From Thermoflexia bacterium (GTDB taxonomy: Bacteria > Chloroflexota > Anaerolineae > B4-G1), in NCBI GenBank assembly GCA_011192155.1, contig DUEK01000030.1, forward strand, positions 1 through 47,552: a DNA stretch of 47,552 nt, in the 5' to 3' direction. Shown here piece by piece: positions 16,274-25,789 of the stretch; the stretch's first letter is position 1; every line of letters starts with the position of its first letter. Below the pieces are notes generated by a model that was not told the origin of the DNA, searched no databases, and saw nothing but the letters and a program-made list of their open reading frames with translations. The position numbers and the translations under genes are program-made.

Positions 16274-17584
16274 TCATTGGTCATTGGTCATTCTGATTGC
16301 CTGCTCCCGCTCTGGCCCCACGCCGATAAAAGTCACCGGCGCGTCTACCAATTCCTCGATCCGCGCCACGTATTCCTGCGCGGCGGCGGGCAGGTCTGCG
16401 CGGGCGCGCACACCGGTGATGTCCTCCGCCCAACCGGGCAGTTCCTCATAGACCGGCTTCCACTCGGCCAGTGCCTCTACGCCGAACTCAGCCGGGAAAT
16501 ACTTGGCAACCGAAGGTTGCACGCGCTCCCCGTCCCGCTCGTAGGCCACTGCTACCTTGAGCCGTTCCAGGCCGCTCAATACGTCCAGCTTGGTCAGCGC
16601 CAACTCGTCCAGGCCGTTGATGCGGGCGGCGTAGCGCAGGATGACCAGGTCGAGCCAGCCGCACCTGCGCGGGCGTCCCGTCGTCGTGCCGTATTCGTTG
16701 CCGGCCTCCCGTATCTGCTCGCCGGTTTCATCCAGCAGCTCGGTCAGGAATGGACCTGTGCCCACGCGGGTGGTGTAGGCCTTGACAACGCCGACGACGC
16801 GCGAGACGTGCTGCGGCCCAAATCCCAGCCCGGTCAGAGCGCCGCCGGATGTCACCGAGGAACTGGTGACGTAGGGATAGGTGCCGTGATCTAGATCTAA
16901 CAGCATCCCCTGGGCGCCCTCGCAGAGCACCGTCCTTCCGGCCGCCAGCGTCTCTCCCACCAGCGCCGATCCGTCAACGAGGTGAGGGGCTAATCGCCGG
17001 GCGTACTCGCAATACCTGGCTGCGGCCTGCTGCGGTGAAAGCGTCTCTAGGCCGTATTGCTCCTTCAAGCGGCGGTTGTGCGCCCGCACCCTATCGGCCA
17101 CCTGCTCGGCGAACTGTTCGGGGTTGATCATATCACCGGCGCGCGGGTTGACGCGGGCGGCTTTATCGGCATAGACGGGGCCGATGCCGCGCTTGGTCGT
17201 GCCGAGGGCGGTCTGGCCGCGCGCCTCTTCCCGCGCCCCGTCGAGTGCGCGGTGAGTGGGCAGGATGATGTGGGCGGCCGCGCTCAACTTTAAATGCGCC
17301 GGCCCCACGTCCACGCCAATCGCGGCCAACTCGTCCATCTCGGCCGTCAATTGCTCTGGGTTGACCACCACCCCCGCGCCGATGAGACAGGTAGCGGTTT
17401 GATAGAGAATGCCCGAAGGCACCAGGTGCAGCTTGAGCGTGTGCCCCTCGGCGACCACCGTGTGACCGGCGTTATCGCCGCCGTTGAAGCGGGCGACGAG
17501 TTGAGCCTCACGCGCCAACCCGTCCACCACGCGCCCTTTTCCTTCGTCGCCCCATTGGGCGCCCACCACAATTATCGCAGACAT
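16274..17584 (-). CDS. purA: Adenylosuccinate synthase
   Basis: GTP-dependent ligation of aspartate to IMP, first committed step to AMP. The 436-residue protein carries the diagnostic P-loop GAQWGDEGKG (8-17), GGDNAGHTV with the catalytic His, TTKRGIGPVYADKAAR, GTGPFLTEL, TTGRPRRCGWLDLV and near the end a plausible base-binding segment. Length is normal. The ribosome binding site AAGGAGG lies nine bases before the ATG. The last codons (RMTNDQ) fall in a short tandem repeat TCATTGG and abut the convergent gene. Confidence 0.97.
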   Translation of the reverse strand: MSAIIVVGAQWGDEGKGRVVDGLAREAQLVARFNGGDNAGHTVVAEGHTLKLHLVPSGILYQTATCLIGAGVVVNPEQLTAEMDELAAIGVDVGPAHLKLSAAAHIILPTHRALDGAREEARGQTALGTTKRGIGPVYADKAARVNPRAGDMINPEQFAEQVADRVRAHNRRLKEQYGLETLSPQQAAARYCEYARRLAPHLVDGSALVGETLAAGRTVLCEGAQGMLLDLDHGTYPYVTSSSVTSGGALTGLGFGPQHVSRVVGVVKAYTTRVGTGPFLTELLDETGEQIREAGNEYGTTTGRPRRCGWLDLVILRYAARINGLDELALTKLDVLSGLERLKVAVAYERDGERVQPSVAKYFPAEFGVEALAEWKPVYEELPGWAEDITGVRARADLPAAAQEYVARIEELVDAPVTFIGVGPEREQAIRMTNDQ

Positions 17585-17904
17585 AGCGCCTCCTCCTTAA
17601 ACATCAGACGTTCAGCGTCACATAACGGTAAGAATAAAATGGATTCGTTACTACTCAGCCGGTTGTTACACAGAGCCTCACAGAGCATTTCACAGAGACG
17701 CACTGAGTAAAACAGGGCTTTTTCGTATCCTCTCAACAAACCGGGGATTGGCTGGTGAGAAACCAGGTTTTTCGGAAGAAACCTGGTTTCTTTCCCCGAA
17801 TTATTGAAAAGATACGCTTTTTCTATGTGAATCTCTGGCTTCTCGGTGTGCTCTGTGTCCCAACGCGATAGCCTGAGTAGCAACACGGATTCTTGCCTCT
17901 TGCT
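17585..17904. other. Intergenic region with inverted repeat
   Basis: No convincing gene. It contains a perfect 12-bp inverted repeat GAAACCAGGTTT (17759-17770) / AAACCTGGTTTC (17779-17790), a motif that recurs in some Chloroflexota and cyanobacterial genomes, and a degenerate CACAGAG-rich tract (17670-17705) similar in style to the core of MITE C at 35331. A long minus-strand open frame here has no family features. Confidence 0.5.
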
Positions 17905-18285
17905 TCACCTGTCCTGTTCACTATAGGCATGGTGTATGCCACGGTCTCCCCGTTGGCGGAATGTTTCCTCGAGTTGAGGGGTCAATTGAGCGCCAAAGCG
18001 GTACTGCATCGGCCACATACTCTTGCGGTGAGAGATGCCCACCCTGTCGCCGTCGTACAACGCCAGATCGAGGTCGGCTTCCACGCCGGGCAGCGCGGCC
18101 AGGCTGCCGTTCACAAAGGTGATTCCCCGCTCCTCGGCGGGGATTCCCAATTGGCGCATCAGATCGCCCACTGTACCGCCCTCGGATAGCTCCAGGTCTA
18201 ATTGAGCGTAACTGCCCTGGCTGGCCTCGCCCGCGTACCGGGCCACTGGGCCGTAGAGCCAGGCTTCGACTCTAATGGTTGCCAT
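17905..18285 (-). CDS. MoaD/ThiS-like beta-grasp protein with extra C-terminal tail
   Basis: 126-residue protein. Residues 1-85 have the beta-grasp layout of MoaD/ThiS (IRVEAWLYGPVARYAG..., GGTVGDLMRQLGIP, ITFVNGSLAALPGVEADLDLALYDGDRVGIS), but instead of ending in Gly-Gly the chain continues with a 40-residue tail (MWPMQYRFGAQLTPQLEETFRQ...). Without the terminal diglycine it cannot be a normal sulfur carrier unless cleaved. The ATG at 18285 (AAAGGATG upstream) is chosen over 18429, which would overlap mutS2 by 101 bases. It lies between mutS2 and purA, same strand. Function unknown. Confidence 0.8.
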   Translation of the reverse strand: MATIRVEAWLYGPVARYAGEASQGSYAQLDLELSEGGTVGDLMRQLGIPAEERGITFVNGSLAALPGVEADLDLALYDGDRVGISHRKSMWPMQYRFGAQLTPQLEETFRQRGDRGIHHAYSEQDR

Positions 18286-18328
18286 AATCGTGTCATCCTT
18301 TGATTTTTTGGGGGGTAACTGGTTACAT

Positions 18329-20674
18329 CTAACCCGGCGCCAGTTTGGCGACGGTGACGCCGCTGCCACCTTCTTTAGGTTTGGCGGATTCATAGTCGCC
18401 GACGAGGGGATAATCGGCCAGGAATTCACGCACGGCCCGGCGCAGCGCGCCGCTGCCTTTGCCGTGGATAATGCTCACCCAGGGCAAGCCGGCTCTGAAC
18501 GCCGCGTCCAGGCGGCGATCCAGTTGAGACAGCGCCTCTTCGACGGTACAGCCTCGCAAGTCCAGCCGCTCGCCGGGGGAGGTGACGGCGCTGACGCTAA
18601 TACCACGCCCTGTTGGTTCTGAGAACGTCGTCGCCGCGAGCAGTTCCAGGTCAGTCAAACCCACGCGGGTGCGGGCCGGACCTACTTGCACCTCCGCTTC
18701 TGGGCCGTCTATTGCGATCACGCGGCCTTTTGTATTCAGTGGGCGCACCATCACAGTATCGCCTGGGCGGATTGGGTGCTGGCTCACATCGGGCGCAGGG
18801 AGAGGCGCCAATTCTTCCAGCTCTGAGAATTGGCCCTCTAGCGTCTCGACGGCCTCCTCGATCTCGGCCACCGGCCCCAGCGGCGCGGCGGCGGCTTGCA
18901 ACCGGTGTCTTAGCCCGCGCAGCTCGGCCCGCAGCGTCTCTAGCTCCTCGTCCGCTTCCTCTTGCGCTTGCTCCAGAATGTCCTGGCGTTCCTGCTCGAT
19001 CGCTCCCAACCGCTCGCGTAGCTCGCGCGTCAGTTTTTCGGATTCGGCGCGAGCAGCGTTGGCCTCGTCTCGCGCCTGGGCCTCCTGGATACGCAGACTG
19101 TGGATGTCGGTCAGCATGTCCTCGGTGCGCAGGTTGTCCGGTGAGATTCTTTTGCGCGCTTCGTCGACGATCTCGGCCGGCAGCCCCAATCGTTGGGCGA
19201 TGGCGAAAGCGTTGGAGCGGCCCGGCAGTCCGATGGTCAGTTTGTAGGTCGGGCTGAGAGTCTCCGAGTCGAACTCGACGGAAGCGTTGCGCGCGCCGGG
19301 GGTGAGTTGAGCGTAGGATTTGAGTTCGGGGTAGTGGGTGGCGACAAAGGTGGTCGTTCCACGGAGGCGGAAGTGCTCCAACAAAGAATGGGCCAGCGCG
19401 GCGCCCTCGGCCGGGTCGGTGCCGGCGCCCAGTTCATCCAGCAACGTCAGGCTGCGAGCGTCGGCCCGGTCGAGGAAAGAGATGATGTTGGTCAGGTGGG
19501 AGGAAAAGGTGGAGAGGTTCTGCTCAATGGATTGCTCGTCGCCGATGTCGGCGTACACGGCCTCGAAAGGAGAAAAGGCCGACTCTGGCTCCACCGGAAT
19601 GTGCAGCCCCGCCTGGGCCATCAGCGTCAGCAACCCCACAGTCTTTAGGCTGACGGTCTTGCCGCCGGTGTTGGGGCCGGTGATGACCAGCACGCGAGTC
19701 CCTTCATCCAAAACGACGTCAATGGGCACGACCGTTTGCGGGTCGAGCAGAGGGTGGCGAGCGCCGATAAAGTGAATGGCTGGCTGGTTGGAGAGGAGCT
19801 TGGGAACGGCGGCGTCAATGGCATCGGCGTATTTTGCTTTGGCAAAGGCCAGGTCTAGTTCGGCCAGCGCCTCCACAGTCTGCTCAATCTTGGCTGTGTG
19901 CTCGGCGACGAGGTCGGAAAGGTGGAACAAGATACGGTTCACTTCCTGCTGCTCTTCGAGTTGGAGCGCGCGCCAGGTATTGTTCAGCTCGACGACAGGC
20001 AGGGGTTCGATGAAAGTGGTAGCGCCAGAGGCGGATACGTCGTGGACAACGCCCTTGATACGGCCTTTGAAATCGGACTTGAGGGGAATGACGTAGCGGC
20101 CCTCTCGTTGGGTGATGAGTTGCTCCTGTAGAAAAGCGGCGTTGCGAGATGAACTGATGATGCGTTGGAGTTTGTCCTGTATCCGGCTGTGGGCGATGCG
20201 TGTCTCGCGGCGGATGCGGGCCAGTTCGGAGGAAGCGTTGTCGCGCACGGCCCCACGTTCGTTCAGGCAGCGATTGATCTCTGTGATGAGGCCGGGGCAG
20301 AGTTGGATGCCGCCAGCCAGGTACGCCAAACGAGGGAATTGCTCCTCCATACGGGTCAGAGCGCGGTGGAGGTCACGAGCAGCGACGAGGGTATCGCGCA
20401 CATCGAGCAGCTCGGACGGCGGCAGGGCTATTCCTCGCTGAGCAGCTTCCGCCTGGGGGCGGATGTCGTGCACGCCGCCCAGAGTGGTCTCTGGCCTGGT
20501 ATCTAGCAGGGCGCGGGCCTCGCTCGTCGTCCTCAGCCGCCAGCGAATTTCTCGCAGGCTGGTCTCTGGCGAGAGGGCGCGGGCCAATTCTTCCCCGGCG
20601 GAGAAGCTGGTGTAGGTCGCCAGACGGGCCAGGGCTTTGGGAAACTCGAGCGTCGTCAGGTGTTTAATATCCAT
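18329..20674 (-). CDS. mutS2: Endonuclease MutS2
   Basis: MutS2, a MutS-like ATPase without mismatch-recognition domain, implicated in suppression of homologous recombination and ribosome-collision rescue. The 781 residues show the core and clamp, Walker A GPNTGGKTVSLKTVG (about 332), signature and Walker B region with LTLLDELGAGTDPAEGAALA and THYPELK, a long charged coiled coil (Glu/Arg/Ala-rich, about 510-600), and a C-terminal Smr nuclease domain with LDLRGCTVEEA (about 704) and the HGKGSGALRRAV motif. Full length. The start overlaps the CvpA-like gene by 11 bases. Confidence 0.97.
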   Translation of the reverse strand: MDIKHLTTLEFPKALARLATYTSFSAGEELARALSPETSLREIRWRLRTTSEARALLDTRPETTLGGVHDIRPQAEAAQRGIALPPSELLDVRDTLVAARDLHRALTRMEEQFPRLAYLAGGIQLCPGLITEINRCLNERGAVRDNASSELARIRRETRIAHSRIQDKLQRIISSSRNAAFLQEQLITQREGRYVIPLKSDFKGRIKGVVHDVSASGATTFIEPLPVVELNNTWRALQLEEQQEVNRILFHLSDLVAEHTAKIEQTVEALAELDLAFAKAKYADAIDAAVPKLLSNQPAIHFIGARHPLLDPQTVVPIDVVLDEGTRVLVITGPNTGGKTVSLKTVGLLTLMAQAGLHIPVEPESAFSPFEAVYADIGDEQSIEQNLSTFSSHLTNIISFLDRADARSLTLLDELGAGTDPAEGAALAHSLLEHFRLRGTTTFVATHYPELKSYAQLTPGARNASVEFDSETLSPTYKLTIGLPGRSNAFAIAQRLGLPAEIVDEARKRISPDNLRTEDMLTDIHSLRIQEAQARDEANAARAESEKLTRELRERLGAIEQERQDILEQAQEEADEELETLRAELRGLRHRLQAAAAPLGPVAEIEEAVETLEGQFSELEELAPLPAPDVSQHPIRPGDTVMVRPLNTKGRVIAIDGPEAEVQVGPARTRVGLTDLELLAATTFSEPTGRGISVSAVTSPGERLDLRGCTVEEALSQLDRRLDAAFRAGLPWVSIIHGKGSGALRRAVREFLADYPLVGDYESAKPKEGGSGVTVAKLAPG

Positions 20675-21335
20675 ACGGCAGGTTCAGATCGTAGATATAG
20701 ATGGCGGGGGGGCTTTTAGGGAACCAGAATGATTGGGTGAGGTAATGCAAGTGGATCACCTGTTTGAATACCGGGCGAAGTCGCGCTCTATCGTGCATCG
20801 GCCGTAGCCGGCCGTAACCTAGCGCGTTGAACAGCAGGCTGGCGGCCAAGAGGCCAACGATCAAATGGACGATTATACCGCCCAGATTGTCCAGCACGCC
20901 CAATCCGGGCAAGCTCGTATCTTGGAAGGAGGCCCGGATAGCGATCTCTAGCATGCCCCAGACAAGCAACGTCAACAGGACGAAGGAAAAGGCCAGGGTG
21001 CCGTTATTTATGTTCACTTTAAGAGAAAAATTGCCGGTGAGTGGGATGGTCAAGAGCAATTTGACGATGCCGGTGTAAGGGGCGGCCGCTCGATAGAAAA
21101 TTGCCCCTACGCCAGTGGCGATGTACAAGGCGACAATGGTCATGATACCGCGCACGATGCCCTGGGTGTAGCCCGCAGCGACAAAGCCTACTGTGATGAG
21201 CAGCACCAGTTCGATGGGCTGGAAACCGGGCGACAGTAAGTAGAGTGCTACAACTCCAACGGTGCCCAGGGCGCCGAGTATTATGGGTGGAACTACTTCT
21301 TTAGCCGAGCGTCTTTTTGATTTGGATATGGTCAC
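20664..21335 (-). CDS. CvpA-like membrane protein
   Basis: 223-residue protein with about five hydrophobic helices. The pattern FVAAGYTQGIVRGIMTIVALYI and, later, LPGLGVLDNLGGIIVHLIVGLLAASLL resembles the CvpA (colicin V production) family, which in Bacillus lies upstream of mutS2, as here; similarity is by eye and modest. The basic N-terminus (ISKSKRRSAKE) is probably cytoplasmic. I take the GTG at 21335, which follows AAAGGAGAA, rather than the ORF start at 21416. It overlaps mutS2 by 11 bases. Confidence 0.65.
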   Translation of the reverse strand: MTISKSKRRSAKEVVPPIILGALGTVGVVALYLLSPGFQPIELVLLITVGFVAAGYTQGIVRGIMTIVALYIATGVGAIFYRAAAPYTGIVKLLLTIPLTGNFSLKVNINNGTLAFSFVLLTLLVWGMLEIAIRASFQDTSLPGLGVLDNLGGIIVHLIVGLLAASLLFNALGYGRLRPMHDRARLRPVFKQVIHLHYLTQSFWFPKSPPAIYIYDLNLPYGY

Positions 21336-21486
21336 GATCTTCTCCTTTCCTTTCGTAGAGCAATACGAGCCACACGCCTTATTATACCACACACCGCCAG
21401 AACCGCGTCGAGACAACTATACCACACGGGAAGGCGGGCCGCAAGTTATTGAGGCTCGGCAGCCAGTAACACCGGCAGGGAAAACG

Positions 21487-21515
21487 TTGTGTCAAGTCCC
21501 TATTGTGTGTATAAT
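21487..21515 (+). promoter_or_regulatory. Promoter of the response-regulator gene
   Basis: TTGTGT (21487-21492) and a perfect TATAAT (21510-21515) with 17-base spacer. The expected transcript start (about 21522) is only one or two bases from the ATG at 21524. Confidence 0.7.
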
Positions 21516-21523
21516 TGGGAGTG

Positions 21524-22189
21524 ATGAAATTACTGCGCATTTTACTGGTAGACGATCACTTGTTATTCCGCAAAGGCCTGGCGCGGCTGCTCGATGCCCA
21601 ACCTGATTTTGAGGTGGTAGGAGAAGCAGCGGATGGGGTGGAGGCAGCCGAACAGACACGGCTGCTGCACCCAGACTTGGTGCTGATGGACATCCGCATG
21701 CCCAGGTGCGATGGGTTGGAGGCTACCCACCGTATCAAAGTTCAGATGCCGGATGTGCGAGTGGTGATGCTGACCGTCTCCGAAGACGAGCAGGACCTAG
21801 CGACCGCCGTGCGCTCTGGGGCGGATGGGTATTTGCTGAAGGACATCTTGCCAGAGACACTCTTTCAACAACTGCGCGGGCTTGCAGTGGGGGAGACCCC
21901 GATCTCGCGGGCGATGACGGGCAAACTTTTCCACCAACTGGCGCATCAGAGCCGGCCGGCCGTGCAGCCAGCAGCCTCCGACGTGCTTTCGGTGCGCGAA
22001 TGTGAGATTCTGGGGTTAGTCGTGCATGGCCTTTCCAATCGGGAGATCGGAGAGGAATTGGGTATCGCCCACAATACCGTAAAGAACCACGTGCGCAGCA
22101 TTCTCGCCAAACTAGGGGTCAAAAATCGCGCCCAAGCGGCGGTCTGCGCCGTGAGCAACGAGTTGGTACGTATGCCGGTCGAAGATTAA
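21524..22189 (+). CDS. NarL/FixJ-type response regulator
   Basis: Two-component response regulator of 221 residues: a receiver domain (ILLVDDHLLFRKGLARLLD, phospho-acceptor Asp in DLVLMDIRMPRCDG, Lys in YLLKDILPE) and a C-terminal LuxR-type helix-turn-helix (LSVRECEILGLVVHGLSNREIGEELGIAHNTVKNHVRSILAKL). I take the ATG at 21524; TTG 21515 and GTG 21521 are in frame just upstream. No sensor kinase gene is in the window, so it is an orphan here. Its predicted promoter leaves almost no 5' leader. Confidence 0.93.
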   Translation: MKLLRILLVDDHLLFRKGLARLLDAQPDFEVVGEAADGVEAAEQTRLLHPDLVLMDIRMPRCDGLEATHRIKVQMPDVRVVMLTVSEDEQDLATAVRSGADGYLLKDILPETLFQQLRGLAVGETPISRAMTGKLFHQLAHQSRPAVQPAASDVLSVRECEILGLVVHGLSNREIGEELGIAHNTVKNHVRSILAKLGVKNRAQAAVCAVSNELVRMPVED

Positions 22190-22192
22190 AAT

Positions 22193-23176
22193 TCACGAGC
22201 GGCGCTGACAGGCTACGCTGGCCCTGAGGGTATTTAGCACGCGAGTTTGAGCTTTCTCTAGCGGGCCGGGGAGCTTGCAGCCAGCAGCGAGAGCGTGGCC
22301 GCCGCCGCTAAATTGAAGCGCCACCTGCGCAACGTCAAAGCCTGGCATAGCGCGCAACCCAACCTCGACGTGCCCATCCTCACGTTCGACAAAGACGGCC
22401 GCAACATCGGCGGCGGCGGCGCTGACGAGAAAATTAGCTAATCCGGCGTCGCCGTTGCCCGCATACCCCGCAGTGCGACGCATAGCCAGCGGGATGTTGG
22501 TCCAAGCCACTCCATCCTCGATTTGCGCCAGAGCCAATGCCGCCCCCCACAGAAAAATCGCAGTGGTAGAGCGGCGGTTGAGGCTGTGCTGGGTGATGTG
22601 GGGCAATGAGGCCCCAGCCTTCATCAACCGTAATGCATCCTCCATTACCTGAACAGTGACGTTGCTCGTGCTGAACCCGCGCGTGTCGGAGACGATGCCG
22701 ACCAGCAGGCAAGTGGCCAGTTCGGCGTCGAGCGGAACCGCCATGTGCTCCAGCAGCCGCAACACGACCTGTGCAGTGGAGGAGGCTTGCGGGTCTACCA
22801 GATTGACGTCGCCGAAATTCAGGTTGGTCACGTGATGATCAATGTTGAGCAGCGGCACGCTGCCAAAAGTTGGCATCTGTGAAAGGTGACCAAGTCTATC
22901 CAGGTCAGAGCAGTCGAGAGAAATGACGAGATCGAAGGGAGCATTGACTTTTTGCACCACGGTCTCGACGTCAGGGATGTAGTCGAAGCGGGAGGGGACA
23001 GAATCCGAGCAGGCCAGTGTTGGCTCGAGGCCCATCTGATGCAGGGCGCGTCCCATGCCGGTCAGGCTGCCGATGGCATCCCCGTCGGGGGCAATGTGAC
23101 ATATCAATAAAGGGCAGCGGGCAGGCTGGATGAGTTGGCTGCTAAGAAATAGTTTTTTGGAAAAACCCAAAACCAC
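22193..23176 (-). CDS. DHH/DHHA1 phosphoesterase (NrnA-like)
   Basis: DHH-family phosphoesterase resembling NrnA, which degrades nano-RNA and pAp (and, in the GdpP relatives, cyclic dinucleotides). Motifs: CHIAPDGDAIGS, SLDCSDLDRLG, the DHH triad in LNIDHHVTNLNFGDVN, VSDTRGFST, and the C-terminal DHHA1 motif FSGGGHALAAGC. Taking the GTG at 23176 (GAGGAC upstream) gives 327 residues, normal for NrnA, and a 49-base gap after rbfA; the ATG at 23287 would overlap rbfA by 62 bases and add a non-family N-terminus. It follows rbfA, as in many Gram-positive nusA operons. Confidence 0.87.
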   Translation of the reverse strand: MVLGFSKKLFLSSQLIQPARCPLLICHIAPDGDAIGSLTGMGRALHQMGLEPTLACSDSVPSRFDYIPDVETVVQKVNAPFDLVISLDCSDLDRLGHLSQMPTFGSVPLLNIDHHVTNLNFGDVNLVDPQASSTAQVVLRLLEHMAVPLDAELATCLLVGIVSDTRGFSTSNVTVQVMEDALRLMKAGASLPHITQHSLNRRSTTAIFLWGAALALAQIEDGVAWTNIPLAMRRTAGYAGNGDAGLANFLVSAAAADVAAVFVEREDGHVEVGLRAMPGFDVAQVALQFSGGGHALAAGCKLPGPLEKAQTRVLNTLRASVACQRRS

Positions 23177-23225
23177 GTCCTCGCTGTTTCTCGTAAAATG
23201 AAGAACACCGTAGGGGTTTTGGGCG

Positions 23226-23597
23226 CTAGCCTGTTTCAGCGCCGTGGTTTTCTTCACCGAACTCCAGTTCTTTGAGGATGCTATCAATGCGGTCGCCGTG
23301 TTCTAGCGAGGGGTCGTAATGAAAGACGAGTTCCGGAGTGTTGCGCAACCGCAACCGGCGTCCCAACTCACGCCGTAGCCAGCCGGCAGCGCTATCCAGG
23401 CCGGCCTGGGCCTCCGCTTGCCCTTCAGCGCCGCCCAACACGCTAAAATGCACGTCGGCGCGAACGGTGTCGGGTGTGACCGCCACGCCAGTAATGGTGA
23501 CCATTCGCAGGCGCGGATCGCTGACCTTTCGCGCCAGCAGATTCGTCAGGTGGGTGCGAATCAAATCCGAGACCCGGCGTTGGTATTTCTTACTCAT
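23226..23597 (-). CDS. rbfA: Ribosome-binding factor A
   Basis: 30S-maturation factor with a single KH-like domain, needed for 16S rRNA 5' processing and cold growth. The 123 residues match RbfA throughout: RRVSDLIRTHLTNLLARKVSDPRLRMVTITGVAVTPDTVRADVHFSVLG and the closing LRLRNTPELVFHYDPSLEHGDRIDSILKEL. It starts 16 bases after the infB stop and belongs to the nusA-ylxR-infB-rbfA-nrnA operon. Confidence 0.96.
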   Translation of the reverse strand: MSKKYQRRVSDLIRTHLTNLLARKVSDPRLRMVTITGVAVTPDTVRADVHFSVLGGAEGQAEAQAGLDSAAGWLRRELGRRLRLRNTPELVFHYDPSLEHGDRIDSILKELEFGEENHGAETG

Positions 23598-23613
23598 TTA
23601 GATTCAAAACTCG

Positions 23614-25428
23614 TCACGCGGCAGCGTGTCGCTCTTGTACATAGAATTGGATCACGTCACCCTCGGCAAAGTCGTCAAAGTTCTCAAGCCCCACGCCGCA
23701 CTCAAATCCAACTCGTACCTCACGCGCATCCTTCTCGAATCGCTTGAGCGACCTGATGTGTCCGTCGTGCAATTGTTCCTTATCACGAAAAACCCGCGCG
23801 CGGGCATTTCTTCGCGCCTCTCCCTGGCGTACGTAGCACCCGGCCACGGTCCCGACTTTGGGAATATGAAAGATAGCGCGAACTTCAGCCTCGCCGATCA
23901 CCACATCCACATAGACCGGCTCCAATAACCCCTTGAGAGCCTTGTCCACTTCATCTATCAACTTGTAGATTATGTCATAGGTGCGGATGTCCACACCCTC
24001 GTTCTCCGCCAGACGGCGGGCAGCCGGGTCGGGGTGTACCTGAAAGCCAAAGACGATGGCGCGCGAGGCAATAGCCAGGTTGATGTCCGATTCGCCAATG
24101 TTACCCGCGGCGGCGTGTATGACGTTGACCGTCAAGTCCTCGCCCAAGTCTTGGTCACTCAGCTTTTCCAGTGAGTTGACGATAGGCTCGATAGACCCCT
24201 GCACATCGGTCTTGACGATTAGGACGAGTTCCTTGGCTTGCCCAGCTTGGATGCGGCTGGAGAAATCGTCGAGAGTAAAAGCTTTGACCGGAGTGATGGC
24301 TTGGGCTGCTAGCTCTTCTTTGCGCTTTTCGACTATGGCCCGCGCAGCGCGCTCGTCCTGTACAACCTTGAAAAACTCTCCCGCCTCGGGTACACTAGAA
24401 AGGCCCAGAATTATGGCCGGCGTCGAGGGGGAAGCTTCTTGGATAGGCTGCCCGCTCTGATCGAGCATCTGGCGCACGCGGCCATGGGCCAGTTTGGCTA
24501 CGATGGTATCTCCCACATGTAATGTGCCGTTCTGCACCAGCACGGTGGCAGTCGCCCCGCGCCTGCGATCTAGCTGTCCCTCCAATACTGTGCCCAACGC
24601 ACTCCGGTCGGGGTTGGCCTTGATCTCGGTAGAATCAGCGACGAGCAGGATAGCCTCCAGCAGGTCTTCCAAGCCGGTTCGTTGCTTAGCCGAGACAGGC
24701 ACGCACAACGTGGTCCCGCCCCAATCGTCGGGCGCCAGCCCCATCTCGGAGAGTTGTTGCTTTACCTTCTCGGGTTGAGCGGTGCGCTTGTCCATTTTGT
24801 TGAGAGCCACGATGATGGGAACGCGGGCGGCCTGGATGTGGTTGATGGCTTCGATAGTCTGCGGCATCACACCGTCGTCGGCGGCCACGACCAGCACGGC
24901 GATGTCGGTGGTGTGCGCCCCGCGGGCGCGCATTGCAGTAAAGGCCTCGTGTCCTGGGGTATCAAGAAAGGTGATGATCTGTTCACCATGCTTGATCTGG
25001 TAAGCGCCGATGTGCTGCGTGATTCCACCGGCTTCGCCGGACACCACATCGGCGTGGCGGACAGCATCCAGTAGTGAGGTCTTGCCGTGGTCCACGTGGC
25101 CTAGAATAGTGACGACCGGAGGGCGAGGCTTGAGTTTGGCCGGATCTTCGTGGGCGTAAAGACGTTCCCAGAGCCGCGTTGGCCCCTCTTCAACCTCCTC
25201 CTCGACATCAGGCGTCTCTTCCCTGGGTTCAAACCCCATCTCCTGAGCCACGATGGCGGCTGTCTCGTAATCTATGTGCTGATTGATGTTCGCCATGACG
25301 CCAGCGCTCATCAGTTCCTTGATCACGACGATGGGGCTGACTGCCGTCAACTCGGCTAACTGACGCACCGTCAAGGAGTCTGGTATCTCGATTATTTGCT
25401 TTTCTTGCGTCTTTGTTTGATCGCTCAT
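23614..25428 (-). CDS. infB: Translation initiation factor IF-2 (short form)
   Basis: GTPase that delivers fMet-tRNA to the 30S subunit and promotes subunit joining. At 604 residues it is a short IF-2: only one IF2_N-like module ([32 protein letters not shown]) and a brief acidic linker precede the G domain, with no long basic extension. G motifs are [10 protein letters not shown] (about 110-119), DTPGHEAF and NKMD; domains II, III and C2 follow ([39 protein letters not shown]). The ATG at 25428 has AGGG upstream. Essential; fourth-from-last gene of the nusA operon. Confidence 0.97.
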   Translation of the reverse strand: MSDQTKTQEKQIIEIPDSLTVRQLAELTAVSPIVVIKELMSAGVMANINQHIDYETAAIVAQEMGFEPREETPDVEEEVEEGPTRLWERLYAHEDPAKLKPRPPVVTILGHVDHGKTSLLDAVRHADVVSGEAGGITQHIGAYQIKHGEQIITFLDTPGHEAFTAMRARGAHTTDIAVLVVAADDGVMPQTIEAINHIQAARVPIIVALNKMDKRTAQPEKVKQQLSEMGLAPDDWGGTTLCVPVSAKQRTGLEDLLEAILLVADSTEIKANPDRSALGTVLEGQLDRRRGATATVLVQNGTLHVGDTIVAKLAHGRVRQMLDQSGQPIQEASPSTPAIILGLSSVPEAGEFFKVVQDERAARAIVEKRKEELAAQAITPVKAFTLDDFSSRIQAGQAKELVLIVKTDVQGSIEPIVNSLEKLSDQDLGEDLTVNVIHAAAGNIGESDINLAIASRAIVFGFQVHPDPAARRLAENEGVDIRTYDIIYKLIDEVDKALKGLLEPVYVDVVIGEAEVRAIFHIPKVGTVAGCYVRQGEARRNARARVFRDKEQLHDGHIRSLKRFEKDAREVRVGFECGVGLENFDDFAEGDVIQFYVQERHAAA

Positions 25429-25442
25429 CTACCTTTCTCCCC

Positions 25443-25778
25443 TCACTGTTTCTCATCACCTTCAGACACTGTTGCTGGGCGTTGGGGCAATCCGGCCGCG
25501 TATTCTCGCAATTGGGCCTTGGTTTCAGCCGTCAACGTCACACTCAATGCCCGCTCCAGTTGCCGCCTCGCCAGCGCCGTCTCCCAACAGTCTCGTTGGC
25601 GGCAAAGATACGCGCCGCGCCCGCTGAGTTTGCTCGTTTCATCTACCACTACCGCGCCCTCGTCTCCGGGCGAAGAGAGTCGTACAATGCGCACTAATTC
25701 CCGTTTGGGGCGTAGCGTACGGCAGGCGACACAAGTGCGTCGCGGCGTGTGCTTGCGGCGCGTGGAGCGTTTGCTCAT
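25443..25778 (-). CDS. YlxR (DUF448) RNA-binding protein
   Basis: 111-residue YlxR-family protein, a small basic nucleoid/RNA-associated protein (RnpM in Bacillus, a modulator of RNase P). Family motifs: RRTCVACRTLRPKRELVRIVR and SGRGAYLCRQRDCWETALARRQLERAL. It lies in the canonical slot between nusA and infB, with 11 bases to the nusA stop. Confidence 0.93.
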   Translation of the reverse strand: MSKRSTRRKHTPRRTCVACRTLRPKRELVRIVRLSSPGDEGAVVVDETSKLSGRGAYLCRQRDCWETALARRQLERALSVTLTAETKAQLREYAAGLPQRPATVSEGDEKQ

Positions 25779-25789
25779 CTGATGTTACC

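Noticed and set aside
17572-17886. Minus-strand frame upstream of purA
   Set aside because: Composition is unlike neighbours (Asn/Leu/Ser-rich), it spans an inverted repeat, and there is no start signal or family match.
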